NCBI GenBank assembly: GCA_963837365.1
Contig: CAWIMW010000011.1
Location: forward strand, 1-64,000
Source of the DNA: CAWBXL01 sp963837365
GTDB taxonomy: Bacteria; Acidobacteriota; Terriglobia; Terriglobales; Acidobacteriaceae
DNA: 64,000 nt
Direction of reading: 5' to 3'
This document shows positions 1 through 8,341 of the stretch, in pieces. The position numbers were made by a program, and so were the translations under genes. How positions within the stretch are numbered: the stretch's first letter is position 1; every line of letters begins with the position of its first letter. The notes beneath the pieces are model-generated. The model was not told the DNA's origin and ran no database searches. It saw only the letters and a list, made by a program, of their open reading frames with translations.

Positions 1-33
1 TATAGCGCTGGGGGAGAACGTCCCGGCTGTCCC

Positions 34-588
34 CTACTTTAAAGCTGCGGGTACGGCCTGCCAATCATGCGTCTTAAATACATGTTTAACACGCTCGGAT
101 CGATAAAAATATCCGATCCACAATAGATTTGGCACGAAAGAAAGCAAGCCAAGTGCGATATTGTCAGGAAAGTATTTTGCGTCAATCACTAAACCCACAG
201 CCTGAGCCACTACCGAGGCAATAAGCACCCTTCTCAATAACAAGACCATGTCCCATGTTCTTAAGGCTAACAAATAAGACGCAGTAGCTACTTCAAAGAA
301 CAGTAACACTAGACCGGGAACTGCCGATAACAGAAACAGGTAAAACCGGTTTAATTGGCCAGTGAAATTTTCAGGCACGTAGCTGTGAATGTTGAGTCCA
401 GCTAGCGTCGCTATCGCGACGATTGCTCCAAGATAAAGCTGGTAATAATAATAGGCTAGCCAACCGCCGATGGGTTCTTTCTTCCTTCTCGCGCAAAGCC
501 ACCACATAATTAGCCAGCCTAACGGAAGACCTGGCGTAGGAGGGTGCTGATCCGAAGCGAATATGATTAATGCGTAAGCAATGTGCAT
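34..588 (-). CDS. DUF2569-like membrane protein
   Basis: 184-residue integral membrane protein with four to five hydrophobic segments. A charged RRKKEP stretch is followed by IGGWLAYY, and the C-terminus has the pattern IGYFYRSERVKHVF. That IGGWL opening plus a Y-x-x-S-x-R-V-K end resembles the DUF2569 family, whose function is unknown. The start is supported by a strong purine-rich ribosome site (GAGGGGGGAA) just upstream. It is the last gene of a three-gene minus-strand run, 29 bases after the zinc-ribbon gene. The family call is by motif memory only. Confidence 0.7.
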   Translation of the reverse strand: MHIAYALIIFASDQHPPTPGLPLGWLIMWWLCARRKKEPIGGWLAYYYYQLYLGAIVAIATLAGLNIHSYVPENFTGQLNRFYLFLLSAVPGLVLLFFEVATASYLLALRTWDMVLLLRRVLIASVVAQAVGLVIDAKYFPDNIALGLLSFVPNLLWIGYFYRSERVKHVFKTHDWQAVPAALK

Positions 589-617
589 ACTTCCCCCCTC
601 AAATGAAACGACACGGT

Positions 618-1469
618 TTATTTCTTATCCAATTTGTCTTCTTCTTGAGCAATGGGAACCAATTCCCCTAGCCAGACAGCGCGTTGTTCTTCAGGCTCCA
701 TCGTTTTTACTCTTTTGGCCACAGCAATCTCTTTTGTTAGCAAAGCCATTCGGCGTTGAGTGATGGTGACGTTCTCCATGCTCCTTGCGGTTTGCGCATG
801 GTACTCTGGGAACTCTTTGTCGTAGTCTCCTAACTCTAGAATCAGACGTGAATTGCACGTCTGTAACGCTACGACGTCCGGCTCAATCATTTCGTACATC
901 CGAACATAATCGGCGATGGTGTCGCCTGCTTTGTTGCGCGCCTGCGAAATATTTTCCCCAATCGCCGCGTATTTAGCGAGATCCACGTCCAATGCTCGTA
1001 GTTGTTTCCTACTAATGCCTATCAGCCATCCAAGTAGGATGGCGGTGCAAATAAGCAGAATTCCGATTGTGGTAGTCGTGGTAGTGATGCGTCGCATGTT
1101 TCGCGTTGATGTTTCTAGAGAAATTAACGGCGCGACGTTCCTCGCCCACATTCTTCGGCTGGCAAATGAGAGTCCCGTGGCGATGAGCCCAATCAATGCG
1201 GGCCTAACAAATTTGTCGAGGGTTCCTTCTTGAGTTATCCACTGACAGATATCGAAGATAGCAACAGCTATCATAAACATGCTCGACATCAGGCAAAATA
1301 CTACACCGGAATAAGTTGGAACAGGTGCTTGTGTCGCGTCGATCACATTTGGCGGGGGTAAAGTCGACTGAGTTGCGCCACACGAATAACAGAACTGCGC
1401 ATGCCCTGGATTCGTAGCTCCACAGGCATGGCATGTAGCGAATGATTTATTGCTTGTGTCGACGGGCAT
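618..1469 (-). CDS. zinc-ribbon membrane protein of unknown function
   Basis: 283 residues. Cys13, Cys16, Cys27 and Cys30 (CHACG...CYSCG) form an N-terminal zinc ribbon. Two or three hydrophobic segments follow, around FMIAVAIFDICQW and ILLICTAILLGWLIG, and the C-terminal half is charged, probably helical and soluble. The open frame continues upstream, but the ATG at 1469 sits 4 bases after the stop of the upstream gene, which suggests translational coupling. Longer starts would lie inside that gene. Function unknown; zinc-ribbon plus membrane-helix proteins are common in Acidobacteriota. Confidence 0.75.
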   Translation of the reverse strand: MPVDTSNKSFATCHACGATNPGHAQFCYSCGATQSTLPPPNVIDATQAPVPTYSGVVFCLMSSMFMIAVAIFDICQWITQEGTLDKFVRPALIGLIATGLSFASRRMWARNVAPLISLETSTRNMRRITTTTTTIGILLICTAILLGWLIGISRKQLRALDVDLAKYAAIGENISQARNKAGDTIADYVRMYEMIEPDVVALQTCNSRLILELGDYDKEFPEYHAQTARSMENVTITQRRMALLTKEIAVAKRVKTMEPEEQRAVWLGELVPIAQEEDKLDKK

Positions 1470-1473
1470 TGGC

Positions 1474-2271
1474 TCACTCACCGCGAACCTCCAAGACTTT
1501 GTAGTTCCAAGTCCAGCCTGGTGATTCTCTGAGCCCGCAGGCGCTAGTATTGAAGCTCCGCGTCTCTCCGGGTGGAACTTCAACGGATGCATACGCATCT
1601 GCGCCATCGATTGGCCCTGTTGAGTCGGAAAGTGTTATGCGGACCTTGATGGACTTCACTGCTTTGTCCGACTGATTCCGTACTCTACCGGTTACCTCAC
1701 CGCAGTAGGAACCAAGAGACATTTTTGTATCGAACAAGATTATCGAATCCGGTGAAATATCGGAGAGATGGTCGCGATTGCGAGGAAAGTAAATAATGGA
1801 TGCCACACAGAGAGTAGAGAGTGCAAGAGGTCCGATAACCCAGATGGCAACTACTTGTTTCCGTACATTAGGTTGCTGGGATAGAGTGAAAACAGCCATT
1901 CCAGTAAATACAATAACCGCCAAGAATGCTCCAACTGTGCTTGAGCCGGAGATTATAGCCACAACGACGCATGCCAAGGCACCGTACCATAGGACGATCA
2001 TTTGTTTGGTGTTAATTCCACGATGGAGTATGGTCGGCGCTGGCTGCTCAGTGGGCGGACTTTCGGGAACTGTTGGTTCAGTGTTCAATGCCGAAGAATG
2101 TTCTTGAGGTACTGATTCAACAACACCAATGAATAATTCACGACCACACCGTGTACATTGCGTGTCTGCTTTAGGGTTTTCCGATCCGCAAAAGACACAA
2201 AAAACCTGGTTGCTGTTTGACGATGACGAAGTAGGCTGACTCACGCGCGTAAGAATAATCCTAACTAACAT
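1474..2271 (-). CDS. zinc-ribbon membrane protein with C-terminal FxLYD-like domain
   Basis: 265 residues. An N-terminal zinc ribbon (Cys25, Cys28, Cys39, Cys42) is followed by a Pro/Ser/Glu linker and three hydrophobic segments. The C-terminal domain (about residues 185-265) reads GEVTGRVRNQSDKAVKSIKV and later EVPPGETRSF, the pattern of FxLYD-type beta-sandwich domains on extracellular proteins. The start is uncertain: the ATG at 2271 lacks a clear ribosome site, and a GTG at 2244 (VSQPTSSS) is an alternative. First gene of the three-gene unit. Function unknown. Confidence 0.7.
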   Translation of the reverse strand: MLVRIILTRVSQPTSSSSNSNQVFCVFCGSENPKADTQCTRCGRELFIGVVESVPQEHSSALNTEPTVPESPPTEQPAPTILHRGINTKQMIVLWYGALACVVVAIISGSSTVGAFLAVIVFTGMAVFTLSQQPNVRKQVVAIWVIGPLALSTLCVASIIYFPRNRDHLSDISPDSIILFDTKMSLGSYCGEVTGRVRNQSDKAVKSIKVRITLSDSTGPIDGADAYASVEVPPGETRSFNTSACGLRESPGWTWNYKVLEVRGE

Positions 2272-2347
2272 GAAATGAAAGCACTTAAGTCGGAAATTAG
2301 GGGCCAGACGGAACTGACCCTAATTCACGATTCGCCAAAACCCCAGG

Positions 2348-2373
2348 TCCCTCCACTCCGCAGATCATCGCTT
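2348..2373. repeat. 26-bp dispersed repeat, copy 1 (inverted relative to 7126-7151)
   Basis: The 26 bases here are an exact reverse complement of 7126-7151. The copy runs into a hairpin (gatcatcgc-ttac-gcgatgatc) in the roughly 200-base gap between two minus-strand genes. Sequence identity is seen directly; a REP-like role is inferred. Confidence 0.7.
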
Positions 2374-2472
2374 ACGCGATGATCTGCTCCGGCCGGGAAG
2401 ACAGAGTGGGGGAGGGTTACCGCAGGGCTAAAGCCTTGGACCACCCGTCCTTTCCTGGCTGACAACCTCCAC

Positions 2473-3258
2473 TTACTGTCGTTCAAATACAAAGATGTTC
2501 GGGTGCAGCTGGCCGACTGGGCGCACGGTCCTGGTCAATGTCTTAAGATCGGGGGAAAGCTCGTCCTGCTCGGTCCTTATGATCTTGCCCTGGATCTTTT
2601 CAGTGAGTTCCAGAGTGTGCTCGTCCACCCGGCGCCCCGATAACGTCAAGCCTTCGGGCAGACGGGGGCCGGCATTCGGATAATCCTTGCCGTCGAACTT
2701 CACGTTCCGGGTAACTCCCTGGGAGGAACTGATAAACGAAAGCCCGTCTATTTCATAGGGACGGACTTGAAGCACAGACGCCGAGTTCATCGGCATCGGG
2801 CTTTCCCACGTCCCGGCAAAACCTTGCCCGGCTGCCATTCGCTTGTACAGGTAGTTGACCGTGGAGGGAGACCCATCCGGAGCGAATTCTGTGTAGTTGT
2901 CGCTGAGCGTGTTGCCGTCCGGGGAAAGCTTCCAAGTCGCAGTGAGCAGCATGCGGCCGTCTTTCTTGCGCACCACCTTCCAGGTGTCAGCTCCCTCAAC
3001 GCTCACAGACAGCATGGTTCCGCGATTTGCCTGCTGGTCCGTAGCATCGACCGTAATCCTCTCCGGACCGCCGCCGAAATCAAAGTCGTACTTGTTGCCG
3101 CCCAGGCTGTCAACTTTCATCTGGTCGATAAGTTGGCTTTTCGACGGGATGAATTTCCATTCACCCACAAACGGATCTTGCGCCGCCCATACCGCGCCTG
3201 TAACCGTGCAGGCCAGCAACAGCAACAGAAAATAGCGCTTCGATAGGAAGGTTGACAT
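2473..3258 (-). CDS. exported protein, lipocalin-like repeats
   Basis: 261 residues with a clear Sec signal peptide (FLLLLLACTVTGAVWA, cleavage after about residue 25). The mature part has two related halves, each opening with a GEW or GTWES motif and containing TLSDNYTEF or TLTRTVRP-type strands. This pattern recurs in lipocalin-like secreted proteins of Acidobacteriota. Probably periplasmic or outer-membrane associated. The role is unknown. A 150-base gap separates it from the serine-rich gene downstream. Confidence 0.7.
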   Translation of the reverse strand: MSTFLSKRYFLLLLLACTVTGAVWAAQDPFVGEWKFIPSKSQLIDQMKVDSLGGNKYDFDFGGGPERITVDATDQQANRGTMLSVSVEGADTWKVVRKKDGRMLLTATWKLSPDGNTLSDNYTEFAPDGSPSTVNYLYKRMAAGQGFAGTWESPMPMNSASVLQVRPYEIDGLSFISSSQGVTRNVKFDGKDYPNAGPRLPEGLTLSGRRVDEHTLELTEKIQGKIIRTEQDELSPDLKTLTRTVRPVGQLHPNIFVFERQ

Positions 3259-3412
3259 GGACGCTCCTTGAATGAATGGTCCTGGGTGGTTCTACCCGGT
3301 GCTGCGTCAAATTCTACTCCGCGGGTTGGCCTATTACCGATTTAGGATCGGGGCAGGCAAATCTTTTCAAGAGGAGGAAAGTAGGTTTTGCGCGTTTTTT
3401 GGGTTTCTTGTT

Positions 3413-4693
3413 TTAAGGTTTCGAAGCCTTATGGGTACAAAGGGGCGGAGCTTCGTTCCTGGATCCTTCGGCTTCGCTCAGGGATAGAGCAAGCAGCGCT
3501 GATACTCCGACAGTTGGCGGATTGAATGGGCCAATTCCCGGCTGGGTAAAGTCGCCACAGTCCTGACTTGCGGAATCTGCGGCACAGGCTAGATGCGCTG
3601 AACTTCGCAAAGTTTGCAGTATCTTCTTCTGTTCCATGAGGCGTAAATAATATTCATTGCAATTGACGCCATATTGAGTGGCGGTAGATGCCTCTTGCAC
3701 GCATTGGCGGCCATCCCAGCGAAACCCACTCGTACAGTCCTGAGAAGAATTTAAGGGAGGATTTGGATTAGGCGCAGGACCAGCTACGCATCCGCGGTGG
3801 GCGGGCACCGTTCCGGTCGGGCACATGGCAAAGCATTCTTTTCCTTTACACCTTTTTCTATCGGCCTCTAGCCGGTAGTCCGAAGCCAATTTCCGCTGAT
3901 CATTGATAAGTTTTGCGCGCTTTTCGTCCAACTTGGCTTTCCTGCGGGTAAACTCTCCAACATTCCCGGCAAGTTTGTACTTGGTGTAGAGTTTGGCGCT
4001 CTCCCGATCCCATTTGGACTGTTTTTCCAGTAAGTTCAATTCCTTGTTGGCGTATTTCGTTTTACGTTTAGAAACGCAAGGTTGCTCCACCCCGCAGGTA
4101 CATCGACTTTCGCTCGTACTTGACATTCGGCCGTCGGCTCCGGCGGCTTCTCGAAGATTCAAGCCATCCATGTTTCCGCGGGTGTTCCCGGAAGGCGACG
4201 CGGTGGAAGAATTGGCGTCACGCATTCCTTCTCTGTGCGCAGGCACCGAGTTATTGCGCGAGTTGTGGATATTGGAGCCGGCTGTTCCCGACGTATTGTT
4301 TGCTGCTCCTGAACGAACGTTTGGAGAGCTGGACGATCCGCTGCTTGAGTTGCGTGAGCTGGGTTCAGGAGAACTGCTGCGCGAAGGGGAGCTTCCCCGA
4401 TCCGATGAGGAGGAAGACGAACTTCTTGAGCCAGAGTCGGAACTGCGAGAACTGTTACTCGAACTTCCCGAATTGCTACTGGAAGACGGAGGAGTGTAGC
4501 TCGGGCTGCTGGATGATGGTTGCGAATAGGAGCCACTGCCGCTGGACGGCGGCGGTGAATACGAACCGCCGGATGATGATGCTCGGTGGAGAGGAACAGC
4601 GGTTGCGAGGGAGGAACTGAAGAGTGTTATGTGTTGGGTCGCCGAGCGCATTGAGAGAATCAGGAAAGTAGCTAGAGCAAGAAGTGGGCGCAT
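3413..4693 (-). CDS. exported serine-rich low-complexity protein with Cys-rich C-terminal part
   Basis: 426 residues. A hydrophobic N-terminus (LLALATFLILS) looks like a signal peptide. Residues about 40-150 are a Ser/Pro/Gly/Asn tract typical of a disordered surface linker. A charged helical stretch (about 220-280) and a Cys-rich region (CTCG...CVSK, CKGKECFAMCP, GCVAG, CTSGFRWDGRQC) follow. The last 25 or so residues (LSLSEAEGSRN...) are translated from a dispersed palindromic element (ccttcggcttcgctcagg), so the original stop was probably lost. Function unknown. Confidence 0.6.
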   Translation of the reverse strand: MRPLLALATFLILSMRSATQHITLFSSSLATAVPLHRASSSGGSYSPPPSSGSGSYSQPSSSSPSYTPPSSSSNSGSSSNSSRSSDSGSRSSSSSSSDRGSSPSRSSSPEPSSRNSSSGSSSSPNVRSGAANNTSGTAGSNIHNSRNNSVPAHREGMRDANSSTASPSGNTRGNMDGLNLREAAGADGRMSSTSESRCTCGVEQPCVSKRKTKYANKELNLLEKQSKWDRESAKLYTKYKLAGNVGEFTRRKAKLDEKRAKLINDQRKLASDYRLEADRKRCKGKECFAMCPTGTVPAHRGCVAGPAPNPNPPLNSSQDCTSGFRWDGRQCVQEASTATQYGVNCNEYYLRLMEQKKILQTLRSSAHLACAADSASQDCGDFTQPGIGPFNPPTVGVSALLALSLSEAEGSRNEAPPLCTHKASKP

Positions 4694-4851
4694 GATGAGC
4701 TCCAGAGAGCGGACGGAGTATCGGGCCTGATTCGTAAACTACTCCCACGGCCTGGTGCAGGCAAGAAGATACTGGTAAATGACTGCCTAGATTTGTAAAG
4801 AATTAGCGAAATCAAATGGCGAAACGGGCTGAATGATTTTTTGCTCAAAGC

Positions 4852-4878
4852 AAAAGCCCCTCGGTTTCACCGAGGGGC
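4852..4878 (-). terminator. Rho-independent terminator of the Tyr/Pro/Arg-rich gene
   Basis: Nine-base perfect stem (gcccctcgg / ccgaggggc, 4856-4864 with 4870-4878) and a 5-base loop. On the minus strand it is followed by a run of T. It lies 24 bases beyond the stop at 4902. Confidence 0.85.
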
Positions 4879-4901
4879 CAAAGCCTAATCAACTTGCTTA
4901 T

Positions 4902-5216
4902 CTACCGCCGGAAATACCGGGGGCCATGGTGCGGATGGTATGCATACGGCCTCGGATATACGCGTCCGCGATAGTAATACCTGGGAGCGGGACGAACATA
5001 CGCGGGAACAACCACAACCGGCCGCGGATACGGGCGGTAGGCATAGGGGTAATACGGGCGCGGCGCAACTACCACATACGCAGGCCGCGGGACCACTCGT
5101 CCAATGCGCACTCCCACCACAATCTCAGCCGCATTTGCCCTCGGAGTCGCCACCAAAGTCATCGCCATTGCCAAACCAAATATTGCGAATCTTGTCCACT
5201 TTTTCATGTCTGCCAA
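4902..5216 (-). CDS. exported Tyr/Pro/Arg-rich small protein
   Basis: 104 residues. It has a signal peptide (FAIFGLAMAMTLVATPRANA) and then a mature part made almost wholly of Tyr, Pro, Arg and Val, with repeats such as RPYYPY, YRPYPRP and RVYPRPYAYHPHHGP. Such proteins occur in the envelope of many Gram-negatives, without a defined role. It is monocistronic, ended by the hairpin at 4852-4878. It has no cysteines and no recognised domain. Confidence 0.75.
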   Translation of the reverse strand: MADMKKWTRFAIFGLAMAMTLVATPRANAAEIVVGVRIGRVVPRPAYVVVAPRPYYPYAYRPYPRPVVVVPAYVRPAPRYYYRGRVYPRPYAYHPHHGPRYFRR

Positions 5217-5328
5217 CCTCCCTGCTCACCGAGTAAAAACACAGGGCAGACTAGAAAGTTGTGGCGGTGTAAGGGATTGGATTTCGTAGGGATACAGGCT
5301 CGCCCTCCAGAATGCCAGGCTGCGATTC

Positions 5329-5709
5329 TTAATCGCCGGACTGCACCGACATAGTCTCATCAATCCACATTTTCGCCGGAGACCCGGGAGTGCTCCGCGT
5401 TGCCGTCACCTGGAATCCGCTCGAGGTGGTCGAGATGTCATACGAAAATGGAGGCCGCTCCCGCTGCACCGTGACATATTTCTCGGAAACCAAATCATCC
5501 AGCGAAGCGTATTTTCCGTTCGAGGCGAAATAATTCCGCTCGGCATTGGCCAGGCTGATCAAGTCGCTCTTCACTCCTGTAATATTCACTGCGCCCGTAG
5601 GCGTAGTTGCACCGCCCACTGACATAGCACTCTTCGCCTGGCTGGTATAGATATACATCCCAACCGCAAGCACCACCACGGTACCGACAAATCCAAATAA
5701 ACGTCCCAT
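5329..5709 (-). CDS. pilin-like or pseudopilin-like membrane-anchored protein
   Basis: 126 residues. A single N-terminal hydrophobic helix (LFGFVGTVVVLAVGMYIYTS) is followed by a soluble domain with the pattern DLISLANAERNYFASNGKYASLDDL. That pattern resembles the alpha/beta region of type IV pilins and type II secretion pseudopilins. A canonical prepilin-peptidase site (G/FTLIE) is absent, so processing is doubtful. The start at 5709 was chosen because GGGGAGGGG lies just upstream; the frame stays open a further 19 codons. Confidence 0.65.
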   Translation of the reverse strand: MGRLFGFVGTVVVLAVGMYIYTSQAKSAMSVGGATTPTGAVNITGVKSDLISLANAERNYFASNGKYASLDDLVSEKYVTVQRERPPFSYDISTTSSGFQVTATRSTPGSPAKMWIDETMSVQSGD

Positions 5710-5898
5710 AGCCCCTCCCCCAAACCTCAATTTCATCGCGAAAAACCTAGGGAAACAAGTAACCATAGTGTCGGAGAGCGCTGTCCTCCAAGGGGGTGCT
5801 CCACCAGAAAATGCCTGTTTTCAATTGCTTGAAACCATTATGAAATCTTTATGGAGTACTTATGCACTCCTTACGGCACACGCCGTTGAATAAGAAGC

Positions 5899-6099
5899 AT
5901 GGACGCCTTAATCACAGTCTTGGTTCGTATCCTCGAAGTGGGGTTCATGGTCGGCCTTATAGGTTCAGCCATAGTGCTTCTGCTTACCCTGGTCGAAGAC
6001 GCCAAGTCTCTGTTGCCTGGGGAGAAAAAAGAAAGCGAGACAGCCAAGCTGTCCCGCCCCGCCCGGCCGCAGCTTCATGCCAGCGGCCCGGTCGCGTAG
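5899..6099 (+). CDS. small single-span membrane protein
   Basis: 66 residues with one hydrophobic span (VGFMVGLIGSAIVLLLTLV) and a basic/acidic tail (EDAKSLLPGEKKESETAKL). No family recognised. It is co-oriented with the 53-residue protein and the exported protein that follow. The hydrophobic then charged layout and the gene-sized intergenic position support it as real. Confidence 0.55.
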   Translation: MDALITVLVRILEVGFMVGLIGSAIVLLLTLVEDAKSLLPGEKKESETAKLSRPARPQLHASGPVA

Positions 6100-6162
6100 T
6101 CTTCCCACCCGCTTCCCATAGATCTGCTCGATGCCCAGAGCCGGACGTGCTACGCTTACCCC

Positions 6163-6324
6163 ATGAGCGACCGCAGCCACGCCGCCACCGCAGGCATCGG
6201 TTTTGGATCAGCGCTGGCCATGATCCTTTCCTTCCAACTGAACCACTCCATTCTTTGGGCCATCGTGCACGGCATCTGCTCGTGGTTTTACGTTGCCTAC
6301 CGCGCGTGGAAGGGAAACTACTGA
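6163..6324 (+). CDS. 53-residue hydrophobic protein
   Basis: The ATG at 6163 opens 53 codons ending in TGA at 6322-6324. The product has an N-terminal SDRSHAATAGIGFGSALAM segment, then SILWAIVHGICSWFYVAYRA and a basic end. It is predicted as two short membrane segments. The motif SILWAI-x-HG-x-x-SW-x-YV-x-Y is one I associate with small conserved proteins in several phyla. No function is known to me. Confidence 0.6.
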   Translation: MSDRSHAATAGIGFGSALAMILSFQLNHSILWAIVHGICSWFYVAYRAWKGNY

Positions 6325-6395
6325 TCGCTAAATTGAAGGGAACAATCCTCCTCCGGGTCGCGTATCTATAGCCAGACCCGCATGGAGGCGCCCGT

Positions 6396-6989
6396 ATGCG
6401 ATCGCTAGCCCTGGTTTTTATCTTGTTGTGCTCCGTAATCTCGGCGGCGCAATCCATGCGCACCGCCAAACAGTTGGACAATCACTACGAACTGGATTTC
6501 CGCCACCACGGCGAAATACGCATGCGCATCCAGCCTTCCGCCTTGCAGATCACCGGCGGGGACGAAGACAAAATCAAAGTGTATTGCTGGTCCGACCGCG
6601 ACGATACATCCGACGTGAAGGTCCGGCTGGAGGCCAACGGCAATACTGCAAACGTGTTCGTCGGCGAGGGCCCGCACAACGATTTCCATGTAGAGATTCA
6701 AGTCCCAAAGAAGTCGGACCTCTATCTCCGCATCACCGCGGGAAAAGTGGACGTGAATAATGTCACTGGAGATAAAAACATCGAACTAAGCGCCGGAGAT
6801 TTGACCGTTCAGGTAGGCGATGCCCGCGACTACGGCGAGGTTCAGGCCTCGGTTTATACCGGCGATTTGAACGCCTCCGCTTTCGGCGTGAACAAAGGCG
6901 GGCTGTTCCGCTCCTTCCACAAGCAAGGCCCCGGCGAGTACCGCCTGTATGCGCACGTGGGAGCCGGACAAATTACGCTAGTGCCGTAG
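6396..6989 (+). CDS. exported beta-helical (DUF4097-like) protein
   Basis: 197 residues: signal peptide (SLALVFILLCSVISAAQS), then repeated short beta strands with the pattern VEIQVPKKSDLYLRITAGKVDVNNVTGD and later ELSAGDLTVQVGD. This matches the DUF4097/adhesin-type left-handed or stacked-strand proteins found in envelopes. Last gene before the scrambled accessory segment. Role unknown. Confidence 0.65.
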   Translation: MRSLALVFILLCSVISAAQSMRTAKQLDNHYELDFRHHGEIRMRIQPSALQITGGDEDKIKVYCWSDRDDTSDVKVRLEANGNTANVFVGEGPHNDFHVEIQVPKKSDLYLRITAGKVDVNNVTGDKNIELSAGDLTVQVGDARDYGEVQASVYTGDLNASAFGVNKGGLFRSFHKQGPGEYRLYAHVGAGQITLVP

Positions 6990-7033
6990 GACTGCTTTCG
7001 TCCTATCGCAAAGCCTGACACCTGCTCATGTAG

Positions 7034-7109
7034 GGCGGACGCCCCCGTCCGCCGCTTTTGACGTTGAATTTGGTTTTGATCATGTGGGGACGGGCGCCCT
7101 CGCCCGTCC
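7034..7109. repeat. two strong hairpins of a dispersed repeat
   Basis: First hairpin: ggcggacg / cgtccgcc (7034-7041, 7046-7053) with loop cccc. Second: ggacgggcg / cgcccgtcc (7088-7096, 7101-7109) with loop ccct. They are separated by about 34 bases and followed by a third potential fold (gagcgaagctc). They lie just after the exported-protein gene and mark the start of the accessory stretch. Confidence 0.7.
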
Positions 7110-7125
7110 AGGAGCGAAGCTCCGC

Positions 7126-7151
7126 AAGCGATGATCTGCGGAGTGGAGGGA
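7126..7151. repeat. 26-bp dispersed repeat, copy 2
   Basis: Exact reverse complement of 2348-2373 (26 of 26). It follows the double hairpin at 7034-7109. Confidence 0.7.
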
Positions 7152-7556
7152 TCTGCTGTTCGGCGCACCTATCCAACCTATGCGGTTCGCCTCGCGCAGG
7201 TTCTCTATCCGTTTACGCTATACTGGACGCGCCCAGGACAAAGTCAAAATCTCAAGAGGTTGAGAGCATCGTCTCCCACCCTTGAAAATCACAAGGGTGG
7301 GGCAGCCGTATTTAGAAATAGGTCGAGAAAAGTCAAAACCGAAGGCTGGGCCAGCCCCCCCGGGATAGAGCAAAAGACAAACTGCTTGGGGCCGTATCGG
7401 AATGAAAATTAACGTGATCCGCCCGTTTGATAGGAGAATCTTGCCCCTTCCCTCGACGAAATCATGCTCAGCTTCGTGGGGAAGGACGGGATCAGGTTAC
7501 CGGCTCGAAGTACAAATCTTTCCTGATGTATTCGGCGTACACAGTTGTGAACCTGG
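7152..7556. other. non-coding stretch with one hairpin
   Basis: No gene supported on either strand. It holds one 9-base stem, cccaccctt / aagggtggg (7275-7283, 7293-7301), that looks like another dispersed palindrome. The rest shows no recognisable protein similarity. Short open frames here are explained by chance. Confidence 0.5.
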
Positions 7557-7636
7557 ATGGGCCCTACATCTCGAACCCCGCGAGATGTAGGCCACCCCAT
7601 GGGATTTATTTTCTTTTCAGATGTGGCCCACCCGCC
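7557..7636 (+). repeat. right half of the MITE-like repeat also seen at 11461-11711
   Basis: A hairpin with stem ctacatctcg / cgagatgtag is followed by gccacccc, an A/T-rich spacer and the terminal sequence agatgtggcccacccgcc. The order and spacing match the right half of the element at 11461-11711. The Rhs core remnant begins at the last base of this repeat. Confidence 0.65.
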
Positions 7637-7813
7637 AGGACACGATGCTCGGGGACTACGATTTCATGTTCAGTCGCTACAACCCGGTTCAGGGCCATTG
7701 GATGTCGCCAGACCCCGCGGACTGGCAGGAGATTGGGCTCACGAACCCGCAGATAAGGAACCGTATTCGGAGTTGCTGGCAAACCGTTGAACTATGAGGA
7801 CCGGCTAGGCTTC
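7636..7813 (+). pseudogene. Rhs/YD-repeat core C-terminal remnant, frameshifted
   Basis: Frame starting at 7636 reads QDTMLGDYDFMFSRYNPVQG, then HWMSPDPADWQEIGLTNPQ. This is the hallmark end of Rhs-family cores (R-Y-x-P-x-x-G-R-W/F-x-S-P-D-P). After NPQ the frame breaks. One base over, the sequence continues as GKPLNYEDRLGF, matching the NNPLN-x-x-D-x-x-G that normally closes the core. There is no upstream YD region; the 5' border is a MITE-like repeat end. Beyond about 7813 I see no recognisable toxin tip. Confidence 0.75.
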
Positions 7814-8273
7814 ATGACGAGGTGTGATCCGACGTCACTATTGATTCCGAGAGGCACGTTTATCCAATCTATGGTGCACAGGGCAAGATGCGAGTGGTCG
7901 ATGTGGGAATCAAGAGGTGAGCGGAACGCAACAAACCGCCTAACAGACGGATTCTAGCGGCTCCATGCATTCCCACCGTACAGTCCGGCAGGAATAATAC
8001 GACATCAGCGACTATGGTATTACAGGTATCAACCTGACAACTGAGGCTGGGACCACAAGTACTAGGCAGTAGCGGATGCTTTGGGTCCAGTCGTAGTCGG
8101 AACTCCTCAAGAGCTGGTAACGTAATGAGCAATGCTGAAAGTTGTGAAACGTTTTGGTCATGCCAATAGCCAGATTTGATCTGAAGGAGCAGGTATGAAT
8201 TCGGATCAATTAAAGCTTTCTTAAGACCGGCTCCACATGTTGACAGGCACAGACAAACAGGAGTAAATACTCA
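7814..8273. other. no gene recognised
   Basis: About 460 bases after the Rhs core remnant. In intact Rhs loci this position carries the variable C-terminal tip and an immunity gene. Here no long frame or known motif is visible on either strand, so it is either decayed tip sequence or unrelated. Confidence 0.4.
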
Positions 8274-8341
8274 ATGGCAAGAAATCTGCGACAGAAGACT
8301 CTTTCAGTTTACGGTGCACTTGTTTTTGATCGCGCTCATAT

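Noticed and set aside
7026..7301. Possible CRISPR array
   Set aside because: Three hairpins of different sequence and irregular spacing; no repeat-spacer pattern.
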